Positions 25,788 to 34,567 are shown, counted from the first letter of the stretch. The stretch: 64,000 nt of DNA from Mycolicibacterium aromaticivorans JS19b1 = JCM 16368 (GCF_000559085.1 NZ_JALN02000001.1:372001-436000); one strand, 5' to 3'. Numbers and translations are program-made. Notes: a model not told the origin generated them from the letters alone.

Positions 25788-26417
25788 TCATTGCCTTTGC
25801 CCATGGCAATCGAGGTAACAGCAGATCACGTCGACCAGCGCGGTCAGCTCCCGATTGCTGCGCGCAGCGCCGGCCATGACCAACTGGGTGATCACCAGCC
25901 CGCGCATGGTGGCCCAGATCAGGTCGCCGATGGCCGCCGCGTGTGGATTGTCCAGCCCCTCGGCGATGTCACGGCTCAAATCTGAGATGGCCTTCTGCAA
26001 TTCGACGAGGTGACGGGTCCCCCGTTTGTCGCGCATGGCCCGGGTGCCGATGAGGATCTCCAGCGAGGCGCGTGAGGTAGGGCTGGAGAACGCTGCCCAC
26101 GCGGCGTGGACCACCAGTTCAACCCGCTTGCGGCGGCTCTGCGTGGGCGACGGCGGCGGCAGGCTGCGCAGCAATTCCAGCAGTTCGGTGAAACCCCGGT
26201 CGACAACAGCCATCAGCAGGCCGTCGCGGTCGCCGAAGTGGTACTGCACAACGCCCCACGTGACGCCGGCGCGTTCGGCGATGTGCTTGGCGCTGGCGGT
26301 GGCGAACCCCTCCTCGACGACGCAGCGCACCGTCTCGTCGAGGACCGCCTCACGGGTGCGTTCGGCACGTTCCTGGCTCCCGCCGGGTGGGCGCCGTGGC
26401 GCGATTTTGGGTGTCAT
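25788..26417 (-). CDS. TetR family transcriptional regulator
   Basis: A 209-residue TetR regulator. The HTH covers about residues 20-65 (AKHIAERAGVTWGVVQYHFG), the remainder is the ligand-binding domain. Its ATG lies two bases after the stop of the DapB-like gene, so it is the last gene of the three-gene leftward operon and probably controls the divergent promoter region at 28351-28442, where a TetR-type palindrome sits. The ligand may be an acyl-CoA or pathway intermediate; this is not shown. Confidence 0.87.
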   Translation of the reverse strand: MTPKIAPRRPPGGSQERAERTREAVLDETVRCVVEEGFATASAKHIAERAGVTWGVVQYHFGDRDGLLMAVVDRGFTELLELLRSLPPPSPTQSRRKRVELVVHAAWAAFSSPTSRASLEILIGTRAMRDKRGTRHLVELQKAISDLSRDIAEGLDNPHAAAIGDLIWATMRGLVITQLVMAGAARSNRELTALVDVICCYLDCHGQRQ

Positions 26418-26419
26418 CG

Positions 26420-27487
26420 TCACCACATCACGCGGTCGGCATGCGCGGCAGGTAGGTCCTTGACCGACAAGAGGCCCGAAGGTGCGGCGCATACCGCGTC
26501 GATCGCGTTGACGGCGCGCGCGGCGGTCGAGATGACCCCGCCGTCATTGTGGTCGACGCCGTCCAGGCCCAGGCGGGTGTTGATCTCCACCCCGGGGTTG
26601 CCGTGCACGACCACGCGGTGCACGCCGAGGCGGCCGTCCGGCGGATAGGGCCAGTCCGGCGCGGTGATCGGGGTGAGCCGGTTGACGTGTTCCATGGTGA
26701 TCACCGGCTGCCCGTCACGGATCCCCTCCACCGCGAACCGGACGGCGGCGACATGACCGGGTGCGACGCTCATCATCGTGCAGTCGATCGGTTCGGGTGT
26801 CACCCAGCTTTCGTGCGACTCCCGCACCTCGTCGAGCGTGACCCCCAAGACATCAGCCAGTGAGCGGACCTGGCCGCCCCACAGCGAGGACAGCACGCCC
26901 GGGGCGAACATGATCGGCGTGTGGTCCGGCGTGGTGCCGAAACCGAAACTGACACCGGTGAATTCGGCGTCGTCGTAGCTGCCGTAGTCACAGATCTCCG
27001 AGACCGTGATGCCGGTCGCGCGCCCGGCCAGCGTCAGCGCGGTGTAGACCAGGCTGTCCCCGGAGTAGCCGGGGTCGACGCCGTTGATGTACAGCGAGGT
27101 GCCGCCCTCGGCACACGCCGCGGCCAGTGGTTCGCGGATCCACGCGTCGGCGTGCTGCGGGGCGACCAGCCACACCATCGATGTGCCGACCACGTTGGTG
27201 CCGGCCCGCAGGAACCGGCAGATCTCCTCGATGGCCTGCTGCGGGCGCATTTCGGCCTGGGAGGTGTAGACGACGCAGTCGGCGCCGAGGGCCACCAGCG
27301 CATCGATGTCCTTGGTGGCGATGACCCCGGTGGGTTCGGACCGGCCGCAGATGTCGGCGGCGTCGCGGCCGACCTTGTCGGGGCCGTGGGCGTGCAGCCC
27401 GACCAACTCGAGGCCGGGCCGCTCGATGATCAGCGGGAGCGCATGCTTGCCGACGTTGCCGGTGGCGAACTGGATGACGCGCTTCAC
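26420..27487 (-). CDS. DapB-like NAD(P)-dependent dehydrogenase
   Basis: A 355-residue dihydrodipicolinate-reductase-like protein. The N terminus KRVIQFATGNVGKHALPLI is a Rossmann dinucleotide site, and the middle contains the family block YINGVDPGYSGDSLVYTAL. Related enzymes include 2,4-diaminopentanoate dehydrogenase, so amine or amino acid oxidation is possible, yet most mycobacterial copies are uncharacterised. GTG 27487 overlaps the SDR stop (GTGA). It belongs to the operon SDR, DapB-like, TetR. Confidence 0.85.
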   Translation of the reverse strand: MKRVIQFATGNVGKHALPLIIERPGLELVGLHAHGPDKVGRDAADICGRSEPTGVIATKDIDALVALGADCVVYTSQAEMRPQQAIEEICRFLRAGTNVVGTSMVWLVAPQHADAWIREPLAAACAEGGTSLYINGVDPGYSGDSLVYTALTLAGRATGITVSEICDYGSYDDAEFTGVSFGFGTTPDHTPIMFAPGVLSSLWGGQVRSLADVLGVTLDEVRESHESWVTPEPIDCTMMSVAPGHVAAVRFAVEGIRDGQPVITMEHVNRLTPITAPDWPYPPDGRLGVHRVVVHGNPGVEINTRLGLDGVDHNDGGVISTAARAVNAIDAVCAAPSGLLSVKDLPAAHADRVMW

Positions 27488-28350
27488 AGCAGGTCCGTGA
27501 TGGTCTTGAGGCCGGCTTCGTAGAGCACACCGGGCATCATGCCGCCGTCGATCTCGATGGTGGTGCCGTTGATGAAATCGGCTGTGCCACCGCACAGGAA
27601 CACCACGGCGCGGCCCACCTCCTGCGGCTCTCCGGCGCGATGCATGGGCACGGCGTGGAAGTACTTCTCGCCGTTCGGGTCGTCCTTGGGCAATACGAAC
27701 GACTTGAAGTTGTCGGTCATCGTCGGCCCCAGCGCCAGACAGTTCACCCGCACTTTCGGTCCCCATTCCTCGGCCAGCGATCGGGTCAGATGGTTGAGGC
27801 CGGATTTCGCCGCACCGTAGGACACCAGCGTCGGCGAGCCGGCGGGATGTCCTGCGCCGCTGGAGATGTTGACGATCGAGCCGACGCCGTCCTGTTCGCG
27901 CATCTGCCGGAACACCCGGACGGCGAACCACATCGGGCTGATCAGGTTCATCTGAATGGCGAAGGCGTGGAACAAGACTGTGCGCTCGTACTCGTCGTCC
28001 GAGGCCGGCGCGCCCTGGATCTGGGAGACCAGGCCCGGGATGCTTTCGACGTTCGGCGCGGGCACCGTGCCCCCGGCGTTGTTGACCAAGATGTCGATGC
28101 GGCCGTAGTCGGCCACCACCTGCTCGACGAAGTGGTCGATGGCCCGGTAGTCGCCCTGGTCGCATACCCGCTGCGAGGACCGGGCCAGCCACTCCGGATT
28201 GTCGGCCACCCCGGGCATCGCATCGAGTGGTCGGCGCGAGCAGCCGATGACAGTGGCTCCGGCGCGCAGTAATTCGTGTGCGATGCCCAGGCCCACGCCG
28301 CGGCTGGTGCCGGTGACGACGGCGACTTTGCCGTCCAGGGGTGATGCCAC
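27484..28350 (-). CDS. SDR family oxidoreductase
   Basis: A 288-residue short-chain dehydrogenase. TGTSRGVGLG gives the cofactor site, NNAGG the structural motif, SYGAAK the catalytic YxxxK after NISSGAG. The C terminus INGTTIEIDGGMMPG resembles FabG-type enzymes. It starts at GTG 28350 and is divergent from the thiolase-like gene. It likely oxidises or reduces a 3-hydroxy/keto intermediate of the compound handled by that locus; this is inferred from context. Confidence 0.9.
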   Translation of the reverse strand: MASPLDGKVAVVTGTSRGVGLGIAHELLRAGATVIGCSRRPLDAMPGVADNPEWLARSSQRVCDQGDYRAIDHFVEQVVADYGRIDILVNNAGGTVPAPNVESIPGLVSQIQGAPASDDEYERTVLFHAFAIQMNLISPMWFAVRVFRQMREQDGVGSIVNISSGAGHPAGSPTLVSYGAAKSGLNHLTRSLAEEWGPKVRVNCLALGPTMTDNFKSFVLPKDDPNGEKYFHAVPMHRAGEPQEVGRAVVFLCGGTADFINGTTIEIDGGMMPGVLYEAGLKTITDLL

Positions 28351-28381
28351 TGTGAGCTACCTCTCGCCGGATCCAATTCTC

Positions 28382-28395
28382 ATTAAGCGCTCAAT
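28382..28395. promoter_or_regulatory. Palindromic TetR-type operator
   Basis: ATTAAGCGCTCAAT, a 14-base palindrome with one mismatched pair (form ATTRAGCGCTYAAT), in the 92-base gap between the divergent SDR and thiolase-like genes. Its core TRAGCGCTYA is a common TetR recognition type. A related half, GCTCAAT, recurs about 20 bases to the right (near 28406). The TetR at 25788-26417 is the likely binder. Confidence 0.6.
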
Positions 28396-28442
28396 ATGAT
28401 TACATGCTCAATGTTATTGGGCAATGACTGGAGGACAGCGGC

Positions 28443-29648
28443 ATGGGTCTGCGCGGAGATGCCGCGATCGTCGGCTACACCGAACTCCCCTCCACGAAGC
28501 GACCGACCGGCCCGCTCGAGTTCACCCTCGAGCAGTGGGCACGGCTGGCGAAGGCCGCCCTCGACGACGCCGGCTTGTCGGCCTCCGATGTGGACGGCAT
28601 CTGCACCACGCATCTGCAGGAGTCCCAGATCTTCGTGCCGTCCACGGTCATCGAATATCTGGGCATCAAAGCCAATTTCGCCGAGATGGTCGACCTCGGC
28701 GGGGCCAGCGCGGCGGCGATGGTCTGGCGGGCGGCGGCGGCCATCGAGCTGGGCTTGTGCAACGCGGTGCTGTGCGTGATCCCCGCCACACCGATGACAC
28801 CGGTCTGCGCGCAGAAGCCGCTCGACGTCAGTGAGTTGATGTACTTCGGGGCGTCGAGCAACAGGTACGGCTCGCCGCAAGCCGAATTCGAGATCCCCTA
28901 CGGCAATCTCGGCCAGAACGGTCCCTATGGTCAGGTCGCGACGCTCTACGGCGCCACTTACGGCTATGACGAACGGGTGATGGCCAAGATCAGCGTCGAC
29001 CAGCGGGTCAACGCCAACCACACGCCGGGCGCGATCTTCCGCGACGTGCCGATCACCGTCGACGACGTGCTCACCAGTCCGGTCATCGCCGCGCCGTTGC
29101 ACATGCTGGAGATCGTCATGCCGGTGATGGGCGGCGCCGCGGTGCTGGTGACCGGAGCCGAGTTGGCCCGTCGCAGCGTCAACCGCCCGGTGTGGATCAA
29201 AGGATTTGGCGAGCGGGTGCCGTACAAGACGCCGACCTACGCCCAGGAGTTGTTGCAGACTCCGATGATCAAGGCGGCCGCGTCGGCGTTCTCGATGGCC
29301 GGGCTGACGCCGGCCGACATGGACATGGTGTCGATCTATGACTGCTACACGATCACCGTTCTGCTCAGTCTGGAGGACGCCGGCTTCTGCCAGAAGGGCA
29401 AGGGCCTGCAGTTCGTCGCCGAGCACGACCTCACGTTCCGCGGCGATTTCCCGATGAACACCGCAGGCGGGCAGCTCGGCTATGGGCAGGCCGGCACTGC
29501 CGGCGGGATGCACCACATCTGCGACGCCGCCCGCCAGATCATGGGCCGCTCAGGTGCCACCCAGGTCACAGACTGCAACCGTGCCTTCGTCTCCGGCAAT
29601 GGCGGCATCTTGAGCGAACAAACCACCCTGGTATTGGAAGGCGACTAG
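28443..29648 (+). CDS. Thiolase-fold lipid-transfer-type protein (Ltp2-like)
   Basis: A 401-residue thiolase-fold protein. The nucleophilic cysteine of true thiolases is missing: the expected GCAS region reads VDLGGASAAA (83-92). The motif YDCYT (299-303) and the end block VSGNGGIL match the SCP-x/Ltp2 group. Some Ltp2 proteins are aldolases that cleave a CoA-thioester side chain together with a DUF35 partner, which here is the next gene. ATG 28443 has GGAGG upstream. A retro-aldol role in side-chain breakdown is therefore plausible. Confidence 0.85.
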   Translation: MGLRGDAAIVGYTELPSTKRPTGPLEFTLEQWARLAKAALDDAGLSASDVDGICTTHLQESQIFVPSTVIEYLGIKANFAEMVDLGGASAAAMVWRAAAAIELGLCNAVLCVIPATPMTPVCAQKPLDVSELMYFGASSNRYGSPQAEFEIPYGNLGQNGPYGQVATLYGATYGYDERVMAKISVDQRVNANHTPGAIFRDVPITVDDVLTSPVIAAPLHMLEIVMPVMGGAAVLVTGAELARRSVNRPVWIKGFGERVPYKTPTYAQELLQTPMIKAAASAFSMAGLTPADMDMVSIYDCYTITVLLSLEDAGFCQKGKGLQFVAEHDLTFRGDFPMNTAGGQLGYGQAGTAGGMHHICDAARQIMGRSGATQVTDCNRAFVSGNGGILSEQTTLVLEGD

Positions 29649-29650
29649 TC

Positions 29651-30061
29651 ATGGGCGACTTCGACAAGCCGATGCCGATCCCGACGCCGACCGCCCAACC
29701 GTTCTGGGATGCCCTGGCCGAGCACCGGATCCGGATCCAGTATTCGCCGTCGGCTCAGCAGTACGTGTTCTATCCGCGGGTGCTGGCGCCGGGCACGTTG
29801 GCCGACGACCTGGAGTGGCGGGAGATTTCCGGAGCCGCCTCGCTGTATACGTACACGGTGGCGTACCGGCCGGTGGCACCACACTTTGCCGACGAGCTGC
29901 CTCAGCTACTCGCGGTCGTGCAATGGGATGAGGGGCCACGGTTCTCGACGGAGATCGTCAATGCCGACCCGGCGGAGCTGGAAATCGGAATGCGACTCAA
30001 GCCGGTGTTCTACGACTATGCCGACTCGGGCGTCACGATGCTGCGCTACGAGCCTGCTTGA
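29651..30061 (+). CDS. DUF35 OB-fold protein lacking zinc cysteines
   Basis: A 136-residue member of the DUF35 (rubredoxin-like zinc ribbon plus OB-fold) family, the usual partner of Ltp/thiolase-type proteins. The N-terminal helix PTAQPFWDALAEHRIRIQY and the OB-fold strands (SLYTYTVAYRPVAPHF, PQLLAVVQWDEGPRFSTEIV) are present, but the four cysteines of the zinc ribbon are absent: the segment reads YSPSAQQYVFYPRVLAPG. It follows the thiolase-like gene by two bases. The pair probably forms a complex. Confidence 0.85.
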   Translation: MGDFDKPMPIPTPTAQPFWDALAEHRIRIQYSPSAQQYVFYPRVLAPGTLADDLEWREISGAASLYTYTVAYRPVAPHFADELPQLLAVVQWDEGPRFSTEIVNADPAELEIGMRLKPVFYDYADSGVTMLRYEPA

Positions 30062-30064
30062 GGG

Positions 30065-30535
30065 CTATCCGACTCGGGCGTCGTCGTCGGATTGCTGGAC
30101 CGCGTGAACCTGGTCGAAGCGCAGGAAAACGGTGGTGCCCAGCGCGGAGGAGTCAATGGTGACGTCATCGGCGAGCGCGCGCATCAACGGGATGCCCCGA
30201 CCGCGCGTACGGCTCTGGGTGGCTGGAGTGGACTCCCGCCACTGACCTTGGTCCGCGATCGTGATTGTCAGGGTGTTGCCGTTGCGCACGGCCTCCACGT
30301 CGATGGTTCCGATCTCACCTTTGAGGAGATAGGCAAACTCGGCCGTATTGGCCAGCGCTTCGTTGACCGCTAGCACGATGTCGCTGAAACGAACTCGATC
30401 GATATCTCCGCAGGCCCGCAGCCAGGTCGCGAACTCGTCGCGAACCTTGGCTGCGTTGTGCGCATCAGCGACGACATCGTTGCGCGTGAAGCGGTCACCA
30501 TCGGCTGTGTGACTTGAGTAACTCGGTGTCGTCAT
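30065..30535 (-). CDS. RsbW-like anti-sigma kinase (HATPase)
   Basis: A 156-residue single-domain GHKL ATPase of the RsbW/SpoIIAB type. The N box is VNEALANTAEFAY, the G1 box DQGQW and the G2 box RGRGIPLMRAL. Such kinases phosphorylate a STAS antagonist and in its absence bind a sigma factor or another partner. The upstream genes are a STAS protein and a PP2C phosphatase, which completes a partner-switching set. No sigma factor gene is adjacent. It converges with the DUF35 gene, three bases apart. Confidence 0.88.
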   Translation of the reverse strand: MTTPSYSSHTADGDRFTRNDVVADAHNAAKVRDEFATWLRACGDIDRVRFSDIVLAVNEALANTAEFAYLLKGEIGTIDVEAVRNGNTLTITIADQGQWRESTPATQSRTRGRGIPLMRALADDVTIDSSALGTTVFLRFDQVHAVQQSDDDARVG

Positions 30536-30565
30536 GGCAAATCTCTTATACCCAACTTCCGAGAA

Positions 30566-30955
30566 TTACTCACCAAGTGCGGCGCGCGCCTCATCCAATG
30601 TTGCGTACAAGCCGATGATGTCGGCGAGGCCGACCAGTTTGAGCGGCCGGCTAGTGGCGGGCCCGCTGGCCACCACACCGAAGCCGATTTCCGCGGACGC
30701 CTTGTCGCGGGCGGCGACGAGAACACCCATACCGGCCGAAGCCAGGAAGTCGACGTCGGACAGGTCGACGATGATGGCAGTCGGGTTCTTGGTCAGCGAG
30801 GCGGTGATGCTGGCCTCGAGCTGAGGCGACGTCAGCATGTCGACTACGCCGGCTGCAGATATGACGACCGTCCGCCCGAACCACTCCTCGTTGATCACGC
30901 AGCCAGTGTTGGCCGCAGTGGTCGTGCCGGTGGTGGCAGTGGCTTGTTCGTCCAA
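30566..30955 (-). CDS. STAS-domain anti-anti-sigma factor
   Basis: A 129-residue STAS protein. The phosphoacceptor loop is DLSDVDFLASAGMGVLVAA, with the serine before AGMG as the expected target of the RsbW-like kinase. Residues 1-20 form a Thr/Ala-rich extension. The start appears to be TTG 30955, since GAGGTG lies a few bases upstream; TTG starts are weak and would limit the level of this protein. The kinase gene lies 30 bases downstream. Confidence 0.88.
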   Translation of the reverse strand: MDEQATATTGTTTAANTGCVINEEWFGRTVVISAAGVVDMLTSPQLEASITASLTKNPTAIIVDLSDVDFLASAGMGVLVAARDKASAEIGFGVVASGPATSRPLKLVGLADIIGLYATLDEARAALGE

Positions 30956-31112
30956 GATTCACCTCACTACGCGCGCCGGACGGCGCGCTCGCAATCATAA
31001 AATGCCTGCGAGGCTTCCGTCTGAACCTGGCAAGAACTTACTAGCTCTGTGCGCCGATCTGCTTGCGGCGCGTTGTCTATGCCCGAAATTCTACCGGGCC
31101 GACCGTCCAAGG

Positions 31113-32405
31113 CTAACGCACCGCGCCAACGGATGCGTCAATCACAGTCAACGCCAAGAACGCCACATCGTCGTCGGGACGCAGTACAGCTACCAGTTCG
31201 GCCAACTCGGCCACCAGCTCGGTGGCCGGCAGTCCGACCCGCTCAGCCAGGAAAAGCCGCAAGGCCGATTCGCCGAAGGTGGTGTGCCCGTCGGGCCGGG
31301 CCTCCACGATCCCGTCGGTGTACAGGAGCAGGGTTTGCCCCGGGCTCAGCAACGTCTCGCACGCCTCGAACGTCGCGTCTGCGACGGCACCGATCAACAT
31401 GCCGCCCGATGAGCGAACCGGGCGAATGGATCCGCTGTCGCGATCCAGCAGCAGAGCGGGCAGGTGGCCCCCGGTCGCCAGGGTGATCCGGAAACCGTCG
31501 GCTTCGGGTCGAAGCTTTCCCGACAAGACGGTGCAGAATCGTCGCTCTTCTGCGTCGGCGATCAGCGCCGCGTTGAGCTCGTCGAGGCCGTCGGTCGGGT
31601 CGTCGTAGTGCAGAGCCGCCGCGCGCAGGGTGTGGCGCACCAGGGCGGTGACGGCCGCGGCCGCGGCCCCGTGGCCCTCGACATCACCGAGGAAAACGGC
31701 CCACTCGTCGCGAGCCACGCCGAACACGTCATAGAAGTCGCCGCCGACCTGACCGGAAGCGGCCGGGTGATAGTGCGCCGCCATCGACAGACCGGGGATC
31801 ACCGGCAGCGCCGACGGCAGCAGGGCGCGCTGCAGCACTGAGGCGTACTGCTGGGCGGTGTCACGCAGTTCGCGCTCGGCACGAACCGTCGTCAGCGCCG
31901 AAAGTCGCAGTTCGAGAGCCTTCATCACGATTGCGGCGAGATCCTCCAGGGTGGCCAGCTGGTCGTCGGTGACGTCACCCGGCTCGGAGTCGAGAACACT
32001 GACAGTTCCCAGCTGATGCCCATCGTCTGTCGTGACGGGCGCGGCGGCATAGAAGCGGATTCCGAATTCACCCGCGACGCTGGGGTTTCGGGAGACGTAC
32101 GGATCGGTGGCGGTATCGCGAACCACATAGGTCCGGCTGTCGCCGATCGCCAGGCTGGACAGCCCCGCTTCGCGCGGAATCTCGGTAAGGCCCTCGACGC
32201 CGTACGTCGCCTTGAACCAGATCCGGTGCTCATCGACGAATGTGATCGTCGCCATGGGCTTGTCCAACGATCGGGCGGCCACCCGGGCGATGCGATCGAA
32301 TGCCGCGTCGGGTGCGGTGTCAAGAATTGCGTAACGGTGCAGGGCCCGCAGTCGTTCGCTTTCCACGTCTGCGCTGCTGGGTGCAGTGAAATCAGTGGTC
32401 ACCAT
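31113..32405 (-). CDS. GAF-PP2C (SpoIIE/RsbU-type) phosphatase
   Basis: A 430-residue protein with a GAF domain (about 20-170: AAFDRIARVAARSLDKPMAT, GIRFYAAAPV) joined by a helical linker (LRDTAQQYASVLQRALLPSALP) to a PPM phosphatase domain (about 200-425: GQVGGDFYDVF, FLGDVEGHGAAAAA, LLLYTDGIVEARPDG, PDDDVAFLAL). The aspartates in GGDFYD and GDVEGHG are the metal ligands. It should dephosphorylate the STAS protein downstream when the GAF signal is present. A 157-base gap precedes the STAS gene, leaving room for a second promoter. Confidence 0.9.
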   Translation of the reverse strand: MVTTDFTAPSSADVESERLRALHRYAILDTAPDAAFDRIARVAARSLDKPMATITFVDEHRIWFKATYGVEGLTEIPREAGLSSLAIGDSRTYVVRDTATDPYVSRNPSVAGEFGIRFYAAAPVTTDDGHQLGTVSVLDSEPGDVTDDQLATLEDLAAIVMKALELRLSALTTVRAERELRDTAQQYASVLQRALLPSALPVIPGLSMAAHYHPAASGQVGGDFYDVFGVARDEWAVFLGDVEGHGAAAAAVTALVRHTLRAAALHYDDPTDGLDELNAALIADAEERRFCTVLSGKLRPEADGFRITLATGGHLPALLLDRDSGSIRPVRSSGGMLIGAVADATFEACETLLSPGQTLLLYTDGIVEARPDGHTTFGESALRLFLAERVGLPATELVAELAELVAVLRPDDDVAFLALTVIDASVGAVR

Positions 32406-32514
32406 GGGCTTTCGGCCGTCCGGTTTGTTGACATTTCAACCCTACGCGCGTTGATCACTTCGCGCCGTCCGCAGGATTTTCGTTCGATCTCGAGGACCCG
32501 GGGCATCTTCTTCC

Positions 32515-32520
32515 TATACT
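32515..32520 (+). promoter_or_regulatory. -10 box of leaderless P450 promoter
   Basis: TATACT ends six bases before the ATG at 32527, the spacing seen when the start codon is the first base of the transcript. There is no Shine-Dalgarno sequence, which agrees with a leaderless message. Confidence 0.55.
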
Positions 32521-32526
32521 GGACTC

Positions 32527-33879
32527 ATGTCTAATAAGACGTCGCCGCTGCCACCGGGTCCTGCGCTGCCGCCTGTCGTGCAAGCCATGCTGATGTTGCG
32601 CTACTGGCCGCGATTCGTCTTGGCGTGCCGGCGCCGTTACGGCCGCACCTTTACGCTGCGGATCGCCGGCCTGGGCACTCTGGTGTATCTCGACGATCCG
32701 GCCGACATCAAGCAGGTGTTCGCGGGCGATCCCGCGATTTACCATGCGGGCGAGGCGAACTCGATGCTGTCCGGCCTGCTGGGTCCGGCGTCGGTGCTGG
32801 TGGTCGACGGCGAGGTGCACCGCGACCGCCGGCGACTGATGCTGGAGCCCTTCCACCGCGACGCGGTGGCGCGCCAGACCGAGGTGATGGCCGAGATCGC
32901 GGCGGCCAACATCGCCGGCTGGCCGGTGGGCACGGCGTTCCCGGTGGCACCGAAGATGTCGCAGATCACCCTCGAGGTGATCATGCGTCTGGTGATCGGC
33001 GCCAGTGATCCAACCCGACTGGCAGCGCTGCGCGAGGTACTGCCACGGTTGCTGAACCTGTCGGCCTTCCAACTGTTGGCGATCGGGACGCCCAGCCTGC
33101 AGCAACGGCTGCCGTGGCGCGGGGTGCGCCGCCGCATCGAGGAAGCCGACCGGCTGCTGTATGCCGAGATCGCGGAGCGCCGCGCCGCCCCCGACCTGGC
33201 CGTCCGCACCGACGCGCTGGCCATGCTGGTGCGCGCGGCCGATCAGGCCGGCCGGACGATGACCGACGCGGAGTTGCGCGACCAATTGATGACCTTGCTC
33301 GTCGCCGGGCACGACACCACGGCGACCGGGTTGTCCTGGGCGCTGGAGCGGCTCAGCCGCAATCCCGCGGCGCTGGCCAAAGCGGTGCGCGCGGCCAAGG
33401 TGGGCGACGACGAGTACCTGGATGCGGTGGCCAAGGAAACCCTGCGTAGTCGACCGGTGGTGTTCGACGTCGGACGGATCCTCAAACAGCCCGTCGAGAT
33501 CGCCGGACATCTGTTGCCGCCCGGTGTGATGGTGGCGCCCGGCGTGGGGCTGGTGCACTCCGACGACCGGATCTACCCCGACGCGGACCGCTTCGATCCG
33601 GATCGCATGATCGGCGCGACTTTGAGCCCGACGACGTGGCTGCCGTTCGGTGGCGGCGCGCGCCGGTGCCTCGGCGCGACGTTCGCCATGGCCGAAATGC
33701 GGGTGGTACTGCGGGAGGTGCTTCGGCGTGTCGACATCGCGACCACCACGGAACGCGGTGAACGCCAGCGGGTCAAGCACGTCATCCTCATACCTGAGTA
33801 CGGCGGCCGGATCACGGTGACAGGACGGCGGACGCCACGCCCGATCGTGGGTCGCGAAAACACAGCGGCAACAACGTAA
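32527..33879 (+). CDS. Cytochrome P450
   Basis: A 450-residue soluble P450 monooxygenase. The oxygen-binding I-helix motif AGHDTT is at 260-265, the K-helix ExxR is Glu304 to Arg307 (ETLR), and the heme loop FGGGARRCLG places the cysteine ligand at 381. The proline-rich start PLPPGPALPP and the overall layout resemble mycobacterial CYP135/CYP138 proteins. No ferredoxin or reductase gene is adjacent, so electrons must come from elsewhere. The gene appears leaderless. The substrate is unknown. Confidence 0.92.
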   Translation: MSNKTSPLPPGPALPPVVQAMLMLRYWPRFVLACRRRYGRTFTLRIAGLGTLVYLDDPADIKQVFAGDPAIYHAGEANSMLSGLLGPASVLVVDGEVHRDRRRLMLEPFHRDAVARQTEVMAEIAAANIAGWPVGTAFPVAPKMSQITLEVIMRLVIGASDPTRLAALREVLPRLLNLSAFQLLAIGTPSLQQRLPWRGVRRRIEEADRLLYAEIAERRAAPDLAVRTDALAMLVRAADQAGRTMTDAELRDQLMTLLVAGHDTTATGLSWALERLSRNPAALAKAVRAAKVGDDEYLDAVAKETLRSRPVVFDVGRILKQPVEIAGHLLPPGVMVAPGVGLVHSDDRIYPDADRFDPDRMIGATLSPTTWLPFGGGARRCLGATFAMAEMRVVLREVLRRVDIATTTERGERQRVKHVILIPEYGGRITVTGRRTPRPIVGRENTAATT

Positions 33880-34004
33880 TTCGTCGGCCAGTCGGCCCTT
33901 CTCCGCCACGACATGCCCCGCGGATCTCTTTGCCATCTGTCGAACGTATGTTCTACTGGATGCACTTGCAAGCCGCTGCGAATGCTGTTCAGGAGGAACT
34001 CGAC

Positions 34005-34442
34005 GTGACCACGACTCTAGACACCCAGGCAACCGAAGCACCGTCTACCGACGCTGCCATGCCCGACGCGTTGCTTCGCCCGATCGACATGACGATGGCT
34101 GACAGTGCGGTTCCGCCCGCGCCTGCCGAGCCGACCGAGCCCGTGAAGGCGCCGGCCAGGAAAGCAGGCAAGAAGACCAAGACGCTTGAACTCACCCTCA
34201 CGGTCACCGGTACGGCCGACGGCGAATGGCGCGCCGAACTCAAGCGGGGCACCACATACGTGGCCCGCAACCTTGCGATCGCGGCGGCCGCCGTGTCGCG
34301 GGCGGCCAGGGAACTGCATCAGGATCTGGCGGCTCCGATCGACGAAGTCATCGAGGAGGCGCGCTCGGAGCAGGCCGCCCGGGTTGCCGCACTCGAGGCC
34401 GAGTTGCAGGCCGCTCGCGCGGCCCTTGCCGATCTCGACTGA
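34005..34442 (+). CDS. Conserved hypothetical protein with C-terminal coiled coil
   Basis: A 145-residue protein. An acidic, Pro/Thr-rich first half ends in a lysine stretch (ARKAGKKTKTLE); a beta-like block (LELTLTVTGTADGEWRAELK) and a helical region follow, and residues 105-145 look like a coiled coil (IEEARSEQAARVAALEAELQ). I think it belongs to the actinobacterial DUF6319 group but cannot confirm it. GTG 34005 is selected because AGGAGGA stands eight bases upstream; the frame is open to 33930. The function is unknown. Confidence 0.7.
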   Translation: MTTTLDTQATEAPSTDAAMPDALLRPIDMTMADSAVPPAPAEPTEPVKAPARKAGKKTKTLELTLTVTGTADGEWRAELKRGTTYVARNLAIAAAAVSRAARELHQDLAAPIDEVIEEARSEQAARVAALEAELQAARAALADLD

Positions 34443-34567
34443 CGCCGCAACCGGCCGTCATGCGGCCGGGATCAGCGCGACATGCAGGTTAAGCCGCACT
34501 TCCGGGTTTCAAATCGGCCAAATCTGTGAATTATCTGCGTGCTGTTCCCAACCGAGAGAGGTTCCCA

